This document shows, piece after piece, positions 9,216-16,614 of a stretch of DNA of 64,000 nt. The stretch covers positions 1 through 64,000 of the forward strand of contig NZ_FOWE01000004.1 in NCBI RefSeq assembly GCF_900115395.1. Reading direction: 5' to 3'. Positions within the stretch are counted from its first letter, which is position 1, and every line of letters starts with the position of its first letter. Under the pieces are notes generated by a model, which ran no database searches, had not been told where the DNA came from, and saw nothing but the letters and a program-made list of their open reading frames with translations. Made by a program: the position numbers and the translations under genes. This DNA is from Geodermatophilus obscurus. GTDB taxonomy: Bacteria > Actinomycetota > Actinomycetes > Mycobacteriales > Geodermatophilaceae.

Positions 9216-10516
9216 CCGAGGGCGTCGCCGTCGTCCGGGCCGCCGACGCCGAGCGCGACCAGCGGCGGGCCGCGGCGGCGCTGCGCTCGGCCGGGCTGCG
9301 CGCCGGCGACCGGCTGCTGCTGTCGGCCGCGTCGTCCCCGGCCCTGCTGGCCGTCGTGACGGGGGCGCTGCGCACCGGGGTCGTCCCCGTCGTCCTCGAC
9401 CCCGCCCTCCCGGCGGCCGAGCGGGCCGCGCTGGCCGCCGACGCCGACCCGGCCCTCGACGCCGACCCCGCCGCCCTGCTCACGGGCACCGACGAGGCCG
9501 ACCTCGCCGACGTGCCGCTGGCCCGGCCCGTGCACTACACGTCGGGCACCACGGGCCGCCGCAAGGGCGTGTGGTCGGGGGTGCTGGCCGAGGACGACGC
9601 ACGGGCGCTGGCCGCCGAGGAGATCGACCTCTGGGGGTTCACCGCCGCCGACCGGCACCTCGTCCTCTCCCCGCTGCACCACTCCGCGCCGCTGCGCTTC
9701 GCCGTCTCCACGCTCCTGGCCGGCGGCGAGGTGCTGCTGCCCGGCCCGTTCGACGCCGCCCGGGCCGCGGCGGTGGTCAGCACGCTCGCCCCCACGACGA
9801 CGTTCTGCGTGCCCACCCACCTGCGCCGGCTGCTCGCCCGCGACGACGTCGACTGGTCGTCGTTCCGCCGGCTGGTGCACGCCGGTGCGCCCTGCCCGGA
9901 GCCGCTAAAGCGGGCGGCGCTCGACGCGCTGCCGACGGGCAGCGTCTGGGAGTTCTACGGCTCCACCGAGGCGCAGTTCACCGTCTGCGCGCCGGAGGAC
10001 TGGCTGGCGCGCCCCGGCAGCGTCGGCCGCGCGCGGCCGGGACGGCGGCTGGAGACCGACGAGCGCGGCCAGCTGTGGTGCACGGTGCCGCGCTGGGCGC
10101 GCTTCGAGTACTGGCGGGCACCGGAGAAGACGGCGGCGGCCTGGCGTGGCGACCGGGTCACCGTCGGCGACCTCGGCCGGGTCGACGCCGACGGCACCGT
10201 GTGGCTCGACGGCCGCCGGGAGGACCTGGTCATCTCCGGCGGGGTCAACGTCTACCCGGCCGAGGTCGAGGCCGTCCTCGACGCGCACCCCGGCGTGCTG
10301 GAGAGCGCGGTGGTCGGCGTCCCCGACGAGGAGTGGGGTCAGCGGGTGGTCGCCGCCTACGTGGGCGTCGCCGACCCGGCCGAGCTGGGCGCCTGGGCCC
10401 GCGAGCGGCTCGCCCCGGCCAAGCGGCCCAAGAGCCTGCACCGCGTGGGCGAGCTGCCGCGCACCTCCACCGGCAAGGTGCGCCGGCTCGACCTGCCGGA
10501 GGCGCTCGGGCTGTGA
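9212..10516 (+). CDS. AMP-dependent acyl ligase / synthetase (short form)
   Basis: This 434-residue ANL-superfamily enzyme would activate a carboxylic acid as acyl-AMP and then thioester. The phosphate-binding loop YTSGTTGRRKG lies near residue 110, EFYGSTEAQ is the A5-type motif, GDLG and DGRREDLVISGG are hinge motifs, and the catalytic Lys is in STGKVRRLD near the end. At 434 aa it is shorter than the usual 500-550, with a reduced N-terminal region. The GTG start overlaps the upstream stop and its own stop overlaps the next start. Substrate unknown; a short or medium-chain acid is a guess. Confidence 0.85.
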   Translation: MTEGVAVVRAADAERDQRRAAAALRSAGLRAGDRLLLSAASSPALLAVVTGALRTGVVPVVLDPALPAAERAALAADADPALDADPAALLTGTDEADLADVPLARPVHYTSGTTGRRKGVWSGVLAEDDARALAAEEIDLWGFTAADRHLVLSPLHHSAPLRFAVSTLLAGGEVLLPGPFDAARAAAVVSTLAPTTTFCVPTHLRRLLARDDVDWSSFRRLVHAGAPCPEPLKRAALDALPTGSVWEFYGSTEAQFTVCAPEDWLARPGSVGRARPGRRLETDERGQLWCTVPRWARFEYWRAPEKTAAAWRGDRVTVGDLGRVDADGTVWLDGRREDLVISGGVNVYPAEVEAVLDAHPGVLESAVVGVPDEEWGQRVVAAYVGVADPAELGAWARERLAPAKRPKSLHRVGELPRTSTGKVRRLDLPEALGL

Positions 10517-12036
10517 GCGGCGACTGGGACGTCGTCGTGGTGGGGGCGGGGTCCTCGGGGTGCGCCCTGGCCGCGCGGCTGGCCGACGCCGGCCGCCGGG
10601 TGCTGCTGCTGGAGGCCGGCGCCGACCATGCCCGGCCCGCGGACTTCCCGGCCGACCTGCGCGACGCCGCCACCCTCGCGGCGACCGTCCCCGGGCACCC
10701 GGCCAACTGGGCGCTCACCACCGAGCTCACCCCGGGCCGCACCGCGCCGCTGCCACGCGGGCGGGTGGTCGGCGGGTCGAGCGCCGTCAACGGCGGCTAC
10801 TTCGTGCGGGCCACCCCCGCCGACCACGCCGGCTGGGCCGCCGCGGGCAACGACCTGTGGAGCCTGACGGCGACGCTGCCGGCCTGGTGCCGCCTGGAGG
10901 ACGACCGGCAGTACGGCGACCGCCCGGGCCACGGCGCCGGCGGCCCGCTGCCGGTCACCCGGCCGGCCGGGGCGTCCCCCCTCGGCGACGCGTTCGCGGC
11001 CGCGGCCGCGGAGCTCGGCGTCCCGGACGAGCCGGACAAGAACGCCGGCGGCCCGCCCGGCTACGGACCGGTACCCCTCACCGTCGACGGCGGTCTGCGG
11101 GTCAACACCGCGATGGCCTACCTCTCGCCGCGGCGCGGTTCGCCGGGGCTGACCGTGCGCGGCGGCGTGCGGGTGCACCGCGTGCTGGTGCAGCGCGGCC
11201 GGGCCGTGGGCGTCGACACCGACGCCGGCCCGGTGCGCGCCGCGGAGGTGGTGCTGGCCGCCGGTGCGGTCGGCTCGCCGCACCTGCTGTTGCTGTCGGG
11301 CATCGGCCCGGCCGCGCACCTGCGGGCGCACGGCGTCGACGTCGTCGTCGACGCGCCGGGTGTGGGTGCGGGGCTCTCCGACCATCCGCTCGTGTACCTG
11401 CCGTGGGTGCCGGTGGAGGACCCGCCGGCGGGCGACCGGCCGCTGCCGCTGCACGGCGTCCTCCACGCGACGTCGTCGGACTCGCCGGTGCCGGGCGACC
11501 TCGAGGTGCTGCCCTGGCTGCGGCCGTGGGGCGCCGTCGTCCCCGGCGGCGGGGGCGACCTCCGCACGCTGTCGGTCGCGGCCGGGCTCTACCGGCAGGA
11601 GAGCCGCGGCCGGCTGTCGCTGGTCTCCGCCGACCCGGCCGCCGCGCCCCGCATCGAGCACCGCTACCTCGCCACCGCGGCCGACCGCAGGCGGCTCCGG
11701 GAGGCGGTGCGGCTGGCCGCCGCGCTGCTGTGCACCCGCGCGCTGGCGCCGCTGGTCGCGGCCCGCCCGGAGCCGGCCGACGGCGTCCTCGCCGACGACC
11801 CGGCCCTCGACGGCTGGATCGCCGCGCACCTGACGACCACGGTGCACCTGGCCGGCAGCGCCCGCATGGGACCCGAGGGCGACCCCGGCGCCGTGGTGGA
11901 CCAGCACCTGCGGGTGCGGGGCGTCGAGGGCCTGCGGGTGGCCGACACGTCGGTGCTGCCGGAGGTGCCGACCCGCGGCCCGGCGGCGACGGCGGTGATG
12001 GTGGGCGAGCGCGCCGCCGAGCTCGGGACGACCTGA
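10513..12036 (+). CDS. GMC-family FAD-dependent oxidoreductase
   Basis: This 507-residue flavoprotein starts with an FAD-binding VVVVGAGSSGCALAARL motif, followed by the GMC signatures RGRVVGGSSAVNGGYFVR (about 87-104) and the AGAVGSPHLLLLSGIGP motif (about 252-268). The C-terminal catalytic His lies in HLAGSARMG, with PTRGPAATAVM near the end. The family oxidises alcohols such as choline or sugars. Coupled by GTGA overlap to the AMP-ligase, it may supply or use an aldehyde/acid intermediate with its neighbours; this is inference. Confidence 0.9.
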   Translation: MSGDWDVVVVGAGSSGCALAARLADAGRRVLLLEAGADHARPADFPADLRDAATLAATVPGHPANWALTTELTPGRTAPLPRGRVVGGSSAVNGGYFVRATPADHAGWAAAGNDLWSLTATLPAWCRLEDDRQYGDRPGHGAGGPLPVTRPAGASPLGDAFAAAAAELGVPDEPDKNAGGPPGYGPVPLTVDGGLRVNTAMAYLSPRRGSPGLTVRGGVRVHRVLVQRGRAVGVDTDAGPVRAAEVVLAAGAVGSPHLLLLSGIGPAAHLRAHGVDVVVDAPGVGAGLSDHPLVYLPWVPVEDPPAGDRPLPLHGVLHATSSDSPVPGDLEVLPWLRPWGAVVPGGGGDLRTLSVAAGLYRQESRGRLSLVSADPAAAPRIEHRYLATAADRRRLREAVRLAAALLCTRALAPLVAARPEPADGVLADDPALDGWIAAHLTTTVHLAGSARMGPEGDPGAVVDQHLRVRGVEGLRVADTSVLPEVPTRGPAATAVMVGERAAELGTT

Positions 12037-12076
12037 CGCGGGTCCCGGAGGTGGGTCCCGGAGGCGGGGACGACTC

Positions 12077-12110
12077 GTCCCGGCGGCGCGCTGGACGCAG
12101 CCGCCGGGAC
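12077..12110. terminator. hairpin after the GMC oxidoreductase gene
   Basis: Arms GTCCCGGCGGC (12077-12087) and GCCGCCGGGAC (12100-12110) pair perfectly over 11 bp with a 12-nt loop. It sits between two convergent genes. Confidence 0.6.
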
Positions 12111-12127
12111 GGCGGATCAGGGGACGG

Positions 12128-12328
12128 TCAGCGGACCGTGGGGATCTCCGTGGTGGTCGTGCCGGTCAGCGGCGACCACGCGTCGGGGTGCGGCCGGCCG
12201 GCGTCGGCCACCCAGCCCGGGGCGCGGCCGGTGCGGGTCGCGGGCCGGGCGCTCAGGCTGACGATCAGGGCGAGCAGCGCGAGGAGGCCGAGGAGGACCC
12301 CGCCGATGACCAGGAGCGTCGTGAGCAC
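12128..12328 (-). CDS. small single-pass membrane protein, 66 aa
   Basis: The GTG at 12328 opens a 66-residue frame whose first 27 residues form one hydrophobic helix (LLVIGGVLLGLLALLALIVSL). A short polar tail follows with PHPDAW and TGTTTTEI. No family name recognised; proteins of this kind are common in actinobacteria. It converges with the GMC gene and diverges from the next gene. Confidence 0.6.
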   Translation of the reverse strand: MLTTLLVIGGVLLGLLALLALIVSLSARPATRTGRAPGWVADAGRPHPDAWSPLTGTTTTEIPTVR

Positions 12329-12440
12329 TCACAGACGGTAAGCAGCGGACCGGTCCCCACCACAGGGCAAGGAACGACGGACATCGCGCGGGAGTCCGGC
12401 AGGTCCTGCCCACCCCGGGCGTGTCCCCGGAGCGTCGGCG

Positions 12441-12485
12441 CGTGCACCTCCGCGGACGTGCACCGTGCAGTTCCGCGGAAGTGGC
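12441..12485. promoter_or_regulatory. two related palindromic elements (possible operator)
   Basis: Two half-alike dyads lie head to tail just before the gene at 12505. One is centred on CTCCGCGGACG within GTGCAC...GTGCAC (12443-12464). The second contains the perfect palindrome TTCCGCGGAA (12471-12480) flanked by GTGCA and GCGCAC. Each is arranged about a CCGCGG core, which suggests repeated binding of a dimeric regulator. No known regulator site was recognised. Confidence 0.35.
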
Positions 12486-12504
12486 GCACGGGTACGAGGA
12501 GGGG

Positions 12505-13197
12505 ATGACGGACCTGGCGCGGCTGGCCGGACGGGCGGCGGCCGTGCCGCTGGGCACCCTGGCGCGCCGGCGCCCGGGCAAGCCCATGCACCCGCGGGGT
12601 GCCGTCCTCGGCGCCGCCGTCGTCCGCACCGGCGCGGTGCCGGACTGGGGCGTGCCCTGGCTGACCGGCCCGGCCCGCGAGGCCGCCGTCGTCCGGCTCT
12701 CCCGCGGAGCGGGCCTGCCGGCCCCGCTGCCGGACCTCCTCGGCCTCGCCGTGCGGCTCCCCGACGGCGACCGGCCCGTGGACCTGCTGCTGTCGACGAC
12801 CGGCCGGGGCCGGTGGACCCGCTTCCTCCCCGTGCCGCGCGTGGACGCCGCGGCCGCGTACTCGTCGATCATGGGCTACCGGTCGGCGGCGGGGACGCTG
12901 CGGCTGGCCGCCGTCCCGGAGACACCGGCGCGCATCCCGTCCGACCCCGGGCCCTTGGCCGCCGACGCCCCGGGGACGGCGTTCACGCTCCTCGTGGCGC
13001 GCGGGGCCCTGGGGGAGTGGGTGCCCTTCGGCCGGCTGGAGCTCGGTGCCCCGGCGGGGGAGGTCGACCCGGACGTGCGCTTCGACGCGGTGCGCAACCC
13101 GCCGCCGGGCCTGGTCGCCGACGGGCCGATGGCCCGCTTCCGTGCTCCGGCCTACGCGGCTGCCCGCGAGGGGCGGGGCGGACACCCGCAGGAGTGA
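12505..13197 (+). CDS. hypothetical protein, possibly catalase-fold related
   Basis: This 230-residue protein has no signal peptide. Weakly, the stretch RLSRGAGLPAPLPDLLGLAVRLPD followed by DLLLSTTGRG and FLPVP resembles the catalase-like/SrpA family (R-S-A-G and D..G..L patterns). The similarity is too low to claim haem binding, and the proximal Tyr was not located. The start ATG at 12505 was chosen because GAGGAGGGG lies just before it; the frame is open to 12421 but covers the palindromes. Function unknown. Confidence 0.6.
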   Translation: MTDLARLAGRAAAVPLGTLARRRPGKPMHPRGAVLGAAVVRTGAVPDWGVPWLTGPAREAAVVRLSRGAGLPAPLPDLLGLAVRLPDGDRPVDLLLSTTGRGRWTRFLPVPRVDAAAAYSSIMGYRSAAGTLRLAAVPETPARIPSDPGPLAADAPGTAFTLLVARGALGEWVPFGRLELGAPAGEVDPDVRFDAVRNPPPGLVADGPMARFRAPAYAAAREGRGGHPQE

Positions 13198-13313
13198 TGC
13201 GGGCCACCGGGTGAGGTCGCACACGGTTGTGCGGCACCGTCCTCGGGTAACCGGGCGGCCGGAGTTCATCGAGGAGCGCCGCCCTGCTGTCGCAGTGCTC
13301 GGCCGCAGGAGGA

Positions 13314-14342
13314 GTGCTCGTCCGCGTGGTCCACGCCCTACCGCCGTCAGCGTCCCGCGCCCGCGTGCGCGTGGCCACGATCCCGCACCGCGACCCCTAC
13401 GTCGAGGCCGTGCTGCCCGGGAACGCGGTGCGGATGGGTCCCGAGCACGACCCGAGCCCGTGGCTGGACCCCGCCTACCTGACCGCCTGGGCGCACCGGG
13501 TCGACGTCGTCCACGTGCACACCGGCTACGGGCACCTGCCCGAGGACGAGGTCGTCAGCTGGACCGAGGCGCTGCGGCGCACCGGCGTGCCGCTGGTGGT
13601 CACCGTGCACCAGCTGCGCGACCCGGCGCAGCCCACCCGGCACCGCCACGACGCGCACCTGGCCGCGCTGCTGGCCACGGCCGAGGTCGTGTTCACGCTG
13701 ACGCCGGGTGCCGCCGACGAGATCGCCGAGCGCTTCGGCCGGACGGCGATCGTCGTCGCCCACCCGTCGGTCGCCGAGCCCGACCCGGCCACCGGCGCCG
13801 AGCGCGGCCTCGTCGGCCTGGCCCCGGGCCTGCCCGGCGTGGCGGTGCCCGACCCCGCGGCCCTCGTCCGCGCCGCGCTGTCCGGCGCGGTGTCGGGGGG
13901 TGGCCGGCTGCGGGTGTTCCTCGAGCCGGGGCAGCGGCTGCCCGGCGGGTCGCAGCTGACCGGCGCCGAGGGGCTCGAGGTCGTGACCCGCGACCCGGCG
14001 CACTGGGCCCGGCAGCTGCAGGAGCTGCACGTGGCCGTGCTGCCGGAGCGCTGCGGCACGCACTCGCGGGATCTGGAGATCTGCCGCGACGTGGGCACCC
14101 GGGTGGTCGCCCCCAGCTGCGGCTGGTTCGCCGACCAGTGGTGCGACGTCGTGGTCTACGGCAACGACGAGGCCTCCGGCTTCGACCCGGTGTCGCTCGG
14201 CGCGGCGCTCGGGGCGGCGCTGACCCGGCCGATGCCGCGGCCGGCCGACCGGGCGTGGCGCGCCGGGCAGCGCGAAGCGGTGCAGGCGGTGCACGGGCAG
14301 GTGTACGAGCAGGTGCTCGCCGACCGGGGCGTCGGCGTCTAG
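13314..14342 (+). CDS. GT-B-fold glycosyltransferase-like protein
   Basis: About 342 residues with a Rossmann-like first half: VDVVHVHTGYGHL (about 63-75), VPLVVTVHQLRD (about 93-104) and FTLTPGAADEIAERFG (about 127-142). These are patterns of the N-terminal domain of GT4-type glycosyltransferases. The second half (ELHVAVLPERCGTHSRDLEICRD) resembles the nucleotide-sugar-binding half, with an ERCGTHS in place of the usual E-x7-E. The acceptor and donor are unknown. AGGAGG touches the first GTG (13314), so GTG 13326 is an alternative start. Confidence 0.68.
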   Translation: MLVRVVHALPPSASRARVRVATIPHRDPYVEAVLPGNAVRMGPEHDPSPWLDPAYLTAWAHRVDVVHVHTGYGHLPEDEVVSWTEALRRTGVPLVVTVHQLRDPAQPTRHRHDAHLAALLATAEVVFTLTPGAADEIAERFGRTAIVVAHPSVAEPDPATGAERGLVGLAPGLPGVAVPDPAALVRAALSGAVSGGGRLRVFLEPGQRLPGGSQLTGAEGLEVVTRDPAHWARQLQELHVAVLPERCGTHSRDLEICRDVGTRVVAPSCGWFADQWCDVVVYGNDEASGFDPVSLGAALGAALTRPMPRPADRAWRAGQREAVQAVHGQVYEQVLADRGVGV

Positions 14343-14351
14343 ACGGACCTC

Positions 14352-14849
14352 CTACTCCCCACCGCCGGCACGCCCGCGGCGGGACCCTGCCGGCGGCCGG
14401 CCGGACACCAGGTCGACCACCCACAGCCCGGGCAGCACCTCCCGCTCGCCGGTCTCCCGGAAGCCCGCCCGTGCGTAGAGGTGGCGGGCGGGCGCGTTGC
14501 CGCGGCCGGTGGAGACGGTCACCCGGCGGCCGCCGGCGTCGGCGAGGACGGCGGCGACGAGAGCCCGGCCGACGCCGCGGCGGGCGACAGCGGGGTCGAC
14601 GACCAGCCGGTCGATGTCGACGGCCTCCCCGTCGTCCCGCCGGCCGAGCACCCCGAGGACGACGCCGCCGTCGGTGGCCACCAGCCAGTCCAGGCCCGCG
14701 GCGACGAGCGCGGCGACGTCCTCGGACAGCGGCGGGATGCGGTCGTCGCCGATCAGCCGCGCCTCGACGGCGTAGGCGGCGTGCTGGACCTCGAGCAGGC
14801 GGGCGGCGAGGACGGGGTCGGATGCCGGGTCACGGCGCTCGATGACCAC
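14352..14849 (-). CDS. GNAT-family N-acetyltransferase
   Basis: This 165-residue protein has the acetyl-CoA motif A, DRLVVDPAVARRGVGRALVAAV (about 79-100, with the R-R-x-G-x-G/A loop), and the motif B end NAPARHLYARAGFRE (about 118-132). The family transfers acetyl groups from acetyl-CoA to amines; the substrate cannot be told. It is convergent with the glycosyltransferase-like gene, with stops 9 bp apart. Confidence 0.85.
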   Translation of the reverse strand: MVIERRDPASDPVLAARLLEVQHAAYAVEARLIGDDRIPPLSEDVAALVAAGLDWLVATDGGVVLGVLGRRDDGEAVDIDRLVVDPAVARRGVGRALVAAVLADAGGRRVTVSTGRGNAPARHLYARAGFRETGEREVLPGLWVVDLVSGRPPAGSRRGRAGGGE

Positions 14850-14897
14850 CGCGGCAGGGTAGGGGCGTCCCGGTCCGGCCGGGGACGCCCCGGGTGG

Positions 14898-15044
14898 TCA
14901 CCGGCAGATGCACCCGCGGCTGAGCGAGGCGTCGACGGTGGCGGTGCAGAACCGCCGGCCGATGGCGTCGTGACCCGCCGCGGGGTGCGGGCAGGCGGCG
15001 CAGGTGGTCGGGGGTGCGGTGGTGGGGGACGGCGAGGAGGACAT
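14898..15044 (-). CDS. 48-residue Cys-rich small protein
   Basis: ATG at 15044 opens 48 codons ending at a TGA at 14898-14900. The product has a Ser/Pro/Thr head, then CAACPHP (Cys15, Cys18, His20), a His25, FC (Cys33) and a terminal RGCICR (Cys45, Cys47). Five Cys and two His in about 33 residues look like a small metal-binding knuckle. I recall similar short actinobacterial proteins ending in RGCxCR but cannot name the family. It lies between a GNAT gene and a tRNA cluster. The ribosome site is weak. Confidence 0.55.
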   Translation of the reverse strand: MSSSPSPTTAPPTTCAACPHPAAGHDAIGRRFCTATVDASLSRGCICR

Positions 15045-15194
15045 CACGGGCGCCTGACTCCGCCCCGGAGGGCGGGCTGGTGGTCCGCCGGATCCGGCAC
15101 CGCGGGAGCGGGTGCGCGAGAGGGGACCGACACCTACACGTTACGCCGTGCGGGGACCGACCCGGGCGGACGGCCGCGGGCTCGGGGGAGTGTG

Positions 15195-15268
15195 TGGGCA
15201 GGGGCGGGGTCGAACCGCCGACCTCTCGCTTTTCAGGCGAGCGCTCGTACCGACTGAGCTACCTGCCC
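15195..15268 (-). tRNA. tRNA-Phe (GAA)
   Basis: Full cloverleaf on the minus strand: acceptor GGGCAGG/CCTGCCC, anticodon stem CTCGC/GCGAG with loop CTGAAAA (anticodon GAA), T-arm GGCGG/CCGCC with TTCGA. The discriminator is A and CCA is not encoded. Confidence 0.96.
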
Positions 15269-15291
15269 CTCCCGGTGTCTCCACCGGAGAG

Positions 15292-15365
15292 CGACCCTGA
15301 CGGGACTCGAACCCGCGACCTCCGCCGTGACAGGGCGGCGCGCTAACCAACTGCGCTACAGGGCC
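15292..15365 (-). tRNA. tRNA-Asp (GTC)
   Basis: Minus-strand cloverleaf with acceptor GGCCCTG/CAGGGTC, anticodon stem CCGCC/GGCGG around loop CTGTCAC (anticodon GTC), and T-loop TTCGA. Discriminator G, as expected for tRNA-Asp. 23 bp from tRNA-Phe, probably one transcript. Confidence 0.96.
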
Positions 15366-15381
15366 TTGCTGTTGTGGTGCG

Positions 15382-15454
15382 TGCCCCCAACGGGGTTCGA
15401 ACCCGTGCTACCGCCTTGAAAGGGCGGCGTCCTGGACCGCTAGACGATGGGGGC
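15382..15454 (-). tRNA. tRNA-Glu (TTC)
   Basis: Minus-strand cloverleaf with acceptor GCCCCCA/TGGGGGC, anticodon stem CCGCC/GGCGG around CTTTCAA (anticodon TTC), and T-loop TTCGA. Discriminator A. First gene of the Glu-Asp-Phe tRNA cluster in the direction of transcription. Confidence 0.96.
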
Positions 15455-15584
15455 TCGTGCTCGCCGGGGGCAGGGAGAACGATACATGGCCCCGGCGGCG
15501 GCTCCGACACCACCCCGGTCCCGGAGCGTCGGGCACCGCGCGCCGCTCCCCGGACCCGGGGGTCCCGGCTGTCACGATCCCCGC

Positions 15585-16268
15585 GTGACCCGCCGTGCCC
15601 TCCTGCCCGTCTCCGCCGCGCTGACCGCCTGCCTGCTGCTCGCCGGGTGCGGCGGCGGGACGGCACCGGCCTCGTCGTCGTCCACGGCGACGTCGGCCCC
15701 CGACAGCACGCCGAGCCCGGCCGGGCCCACCGGGACGGCCGGCGACGAGGGCGGCGGCGGGGACGCGACCGGTGGCGCCGACGGGGACACCGCCGGGGAC
15801 ACCGGCACGGCCGCACCCCCGTTCCCCGCCGACACGGCTGCCGACACCGCCGAGGCCTCTGCCGGCGCCCTGGTGACCGTCACCGACATCCGCACCGGCC
15901 GCCACGACGGGTTCGACCGGGTGGTGTTCCAGGTCGGCGGCACCGGGACGCCGGGCTGGGACGTCCGCTACGTCGACGTCGCCAGCTCCCAGGGCCGCGG
16001 CGACGTGGTCGAGGTGGCCGGCGAGGCGGTCCTGCAGGTGACCGTGACCGGCGCCGGCTACCCGTTCGACACCGGCGTCGAGGAGTACGCGGGCCCCGAC
16101 CCGCTGCCGGGCCAGGGCACCGCGAACGTCACCGAGGTGGTCTTCGACGCCACGTTCGAGGGGACGACGGTGGCCTTCGTCGGCACCCGCGCCGAGGCGC
16201 CGTTCCGCGTCTACGCGCTGCAGGACCCGGCGCGTGTCGTCGTCGAGGTGGCCGACGCCGCTAGTTGA
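15585..16268 (+). CDS. lipoprotein with AMIN-like domain
   Basis: This 227-residue protein has a lipobox LLAGC (Cys22), a long Gly/Ala/Thr/Asp low-complexity linker (about 25-90), then an AMIN-like beta-rich domain (TGRHDGFDRVVFQVGGTG to VVVEVADAAS). The pattern R-x-x-x-H-D-G-F-D-R-V-V-F is typical of the actinobacterial AMIN-like lipoproteins, thought to bind cell-envelope material. GTG start at 15585; the frame is open upstream across tRNA sequence, which is not coding. Its last 8 bases overlap the convergent gene. Confidence 0.8.
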   Translation: MTRRALLPVSAALTACLLLAGCGGGTAPASSSSTATSAPDSTPSPAGPTGTAGDEGGGGDATGGADGDTAGDTGTAAPPFPADTAADTAEASAGALVTVTDIRTGRHDGFDRVVFQVGGTGTPGWDVRYVDVASSQGRGDVVEVAGEAVLQVTVTGAGYPFDTGVEEYAGPDPLPGQGTANVTEVVFDATFEGTTVAFVGTRAEAPFRVYALQDPARVVVEVADAAS

Positions 16269-16590
16269 GGCTGGCGCGCAGCTCGACGCCGCCGTCGGTG
16301 ACGCTGGTGCACTCCAGGGCCAGCGGGCCGGCGGTGACGCTCTCGCCCTCCCCGCAGGAGACGCTGGCCCCGCCGACGCTGATGGTGGCCCGGCCGTCCT
16401 GGACCCCGCCGAGCGTCACCGTCTGGCCGAGGATCTCGACCTCGCTGCCCTCCCCGTCCAGCGTGACGGTGCAGGAGGACCCGGAGCACGAGAAGCCGTT
16501 CGAGGTGAACGAGCAGCCGGCGAGGGGGACGAGGGCCAGCGAGCCGGCGAGGAGGCCGGCGGCCAGGCGGGTGCGTGACGTCTGGTGCAT
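16261..16590 (-). CDS. small lipoprotein, unknown function
   Basis: This 109-residue protein has a signal peptide and lipobox PLAGC (Cys26). The mature part is a short beta-rich domain with two Cys near the start (FSCSGSSC) and two further on (VSCGE, LECTS), probably paired outside the cell. No named family recognised. It overlaps the convergent AMIN-like gene at the 3' end. Confidence 0.72.
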   Translation of the reverse strand: MHQTSRTRLAAGLLAGSLALVPLAGCSFTSNGFSCSGSSCTVTLDGEGSEVEILGQTVTLGGVQDGRATISVGGASVSCGEGESVTAGPLALECTSVTDGGVELRASLN

Positions 16591-16614
16591 GGCGGCGAGC
16601 GTAGGACGGGGAGG

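Noticed and set aside
12505..13197. A haem catalase
   Set aside because: Similarity is limited to a short stretch and the haem ligand was not found.
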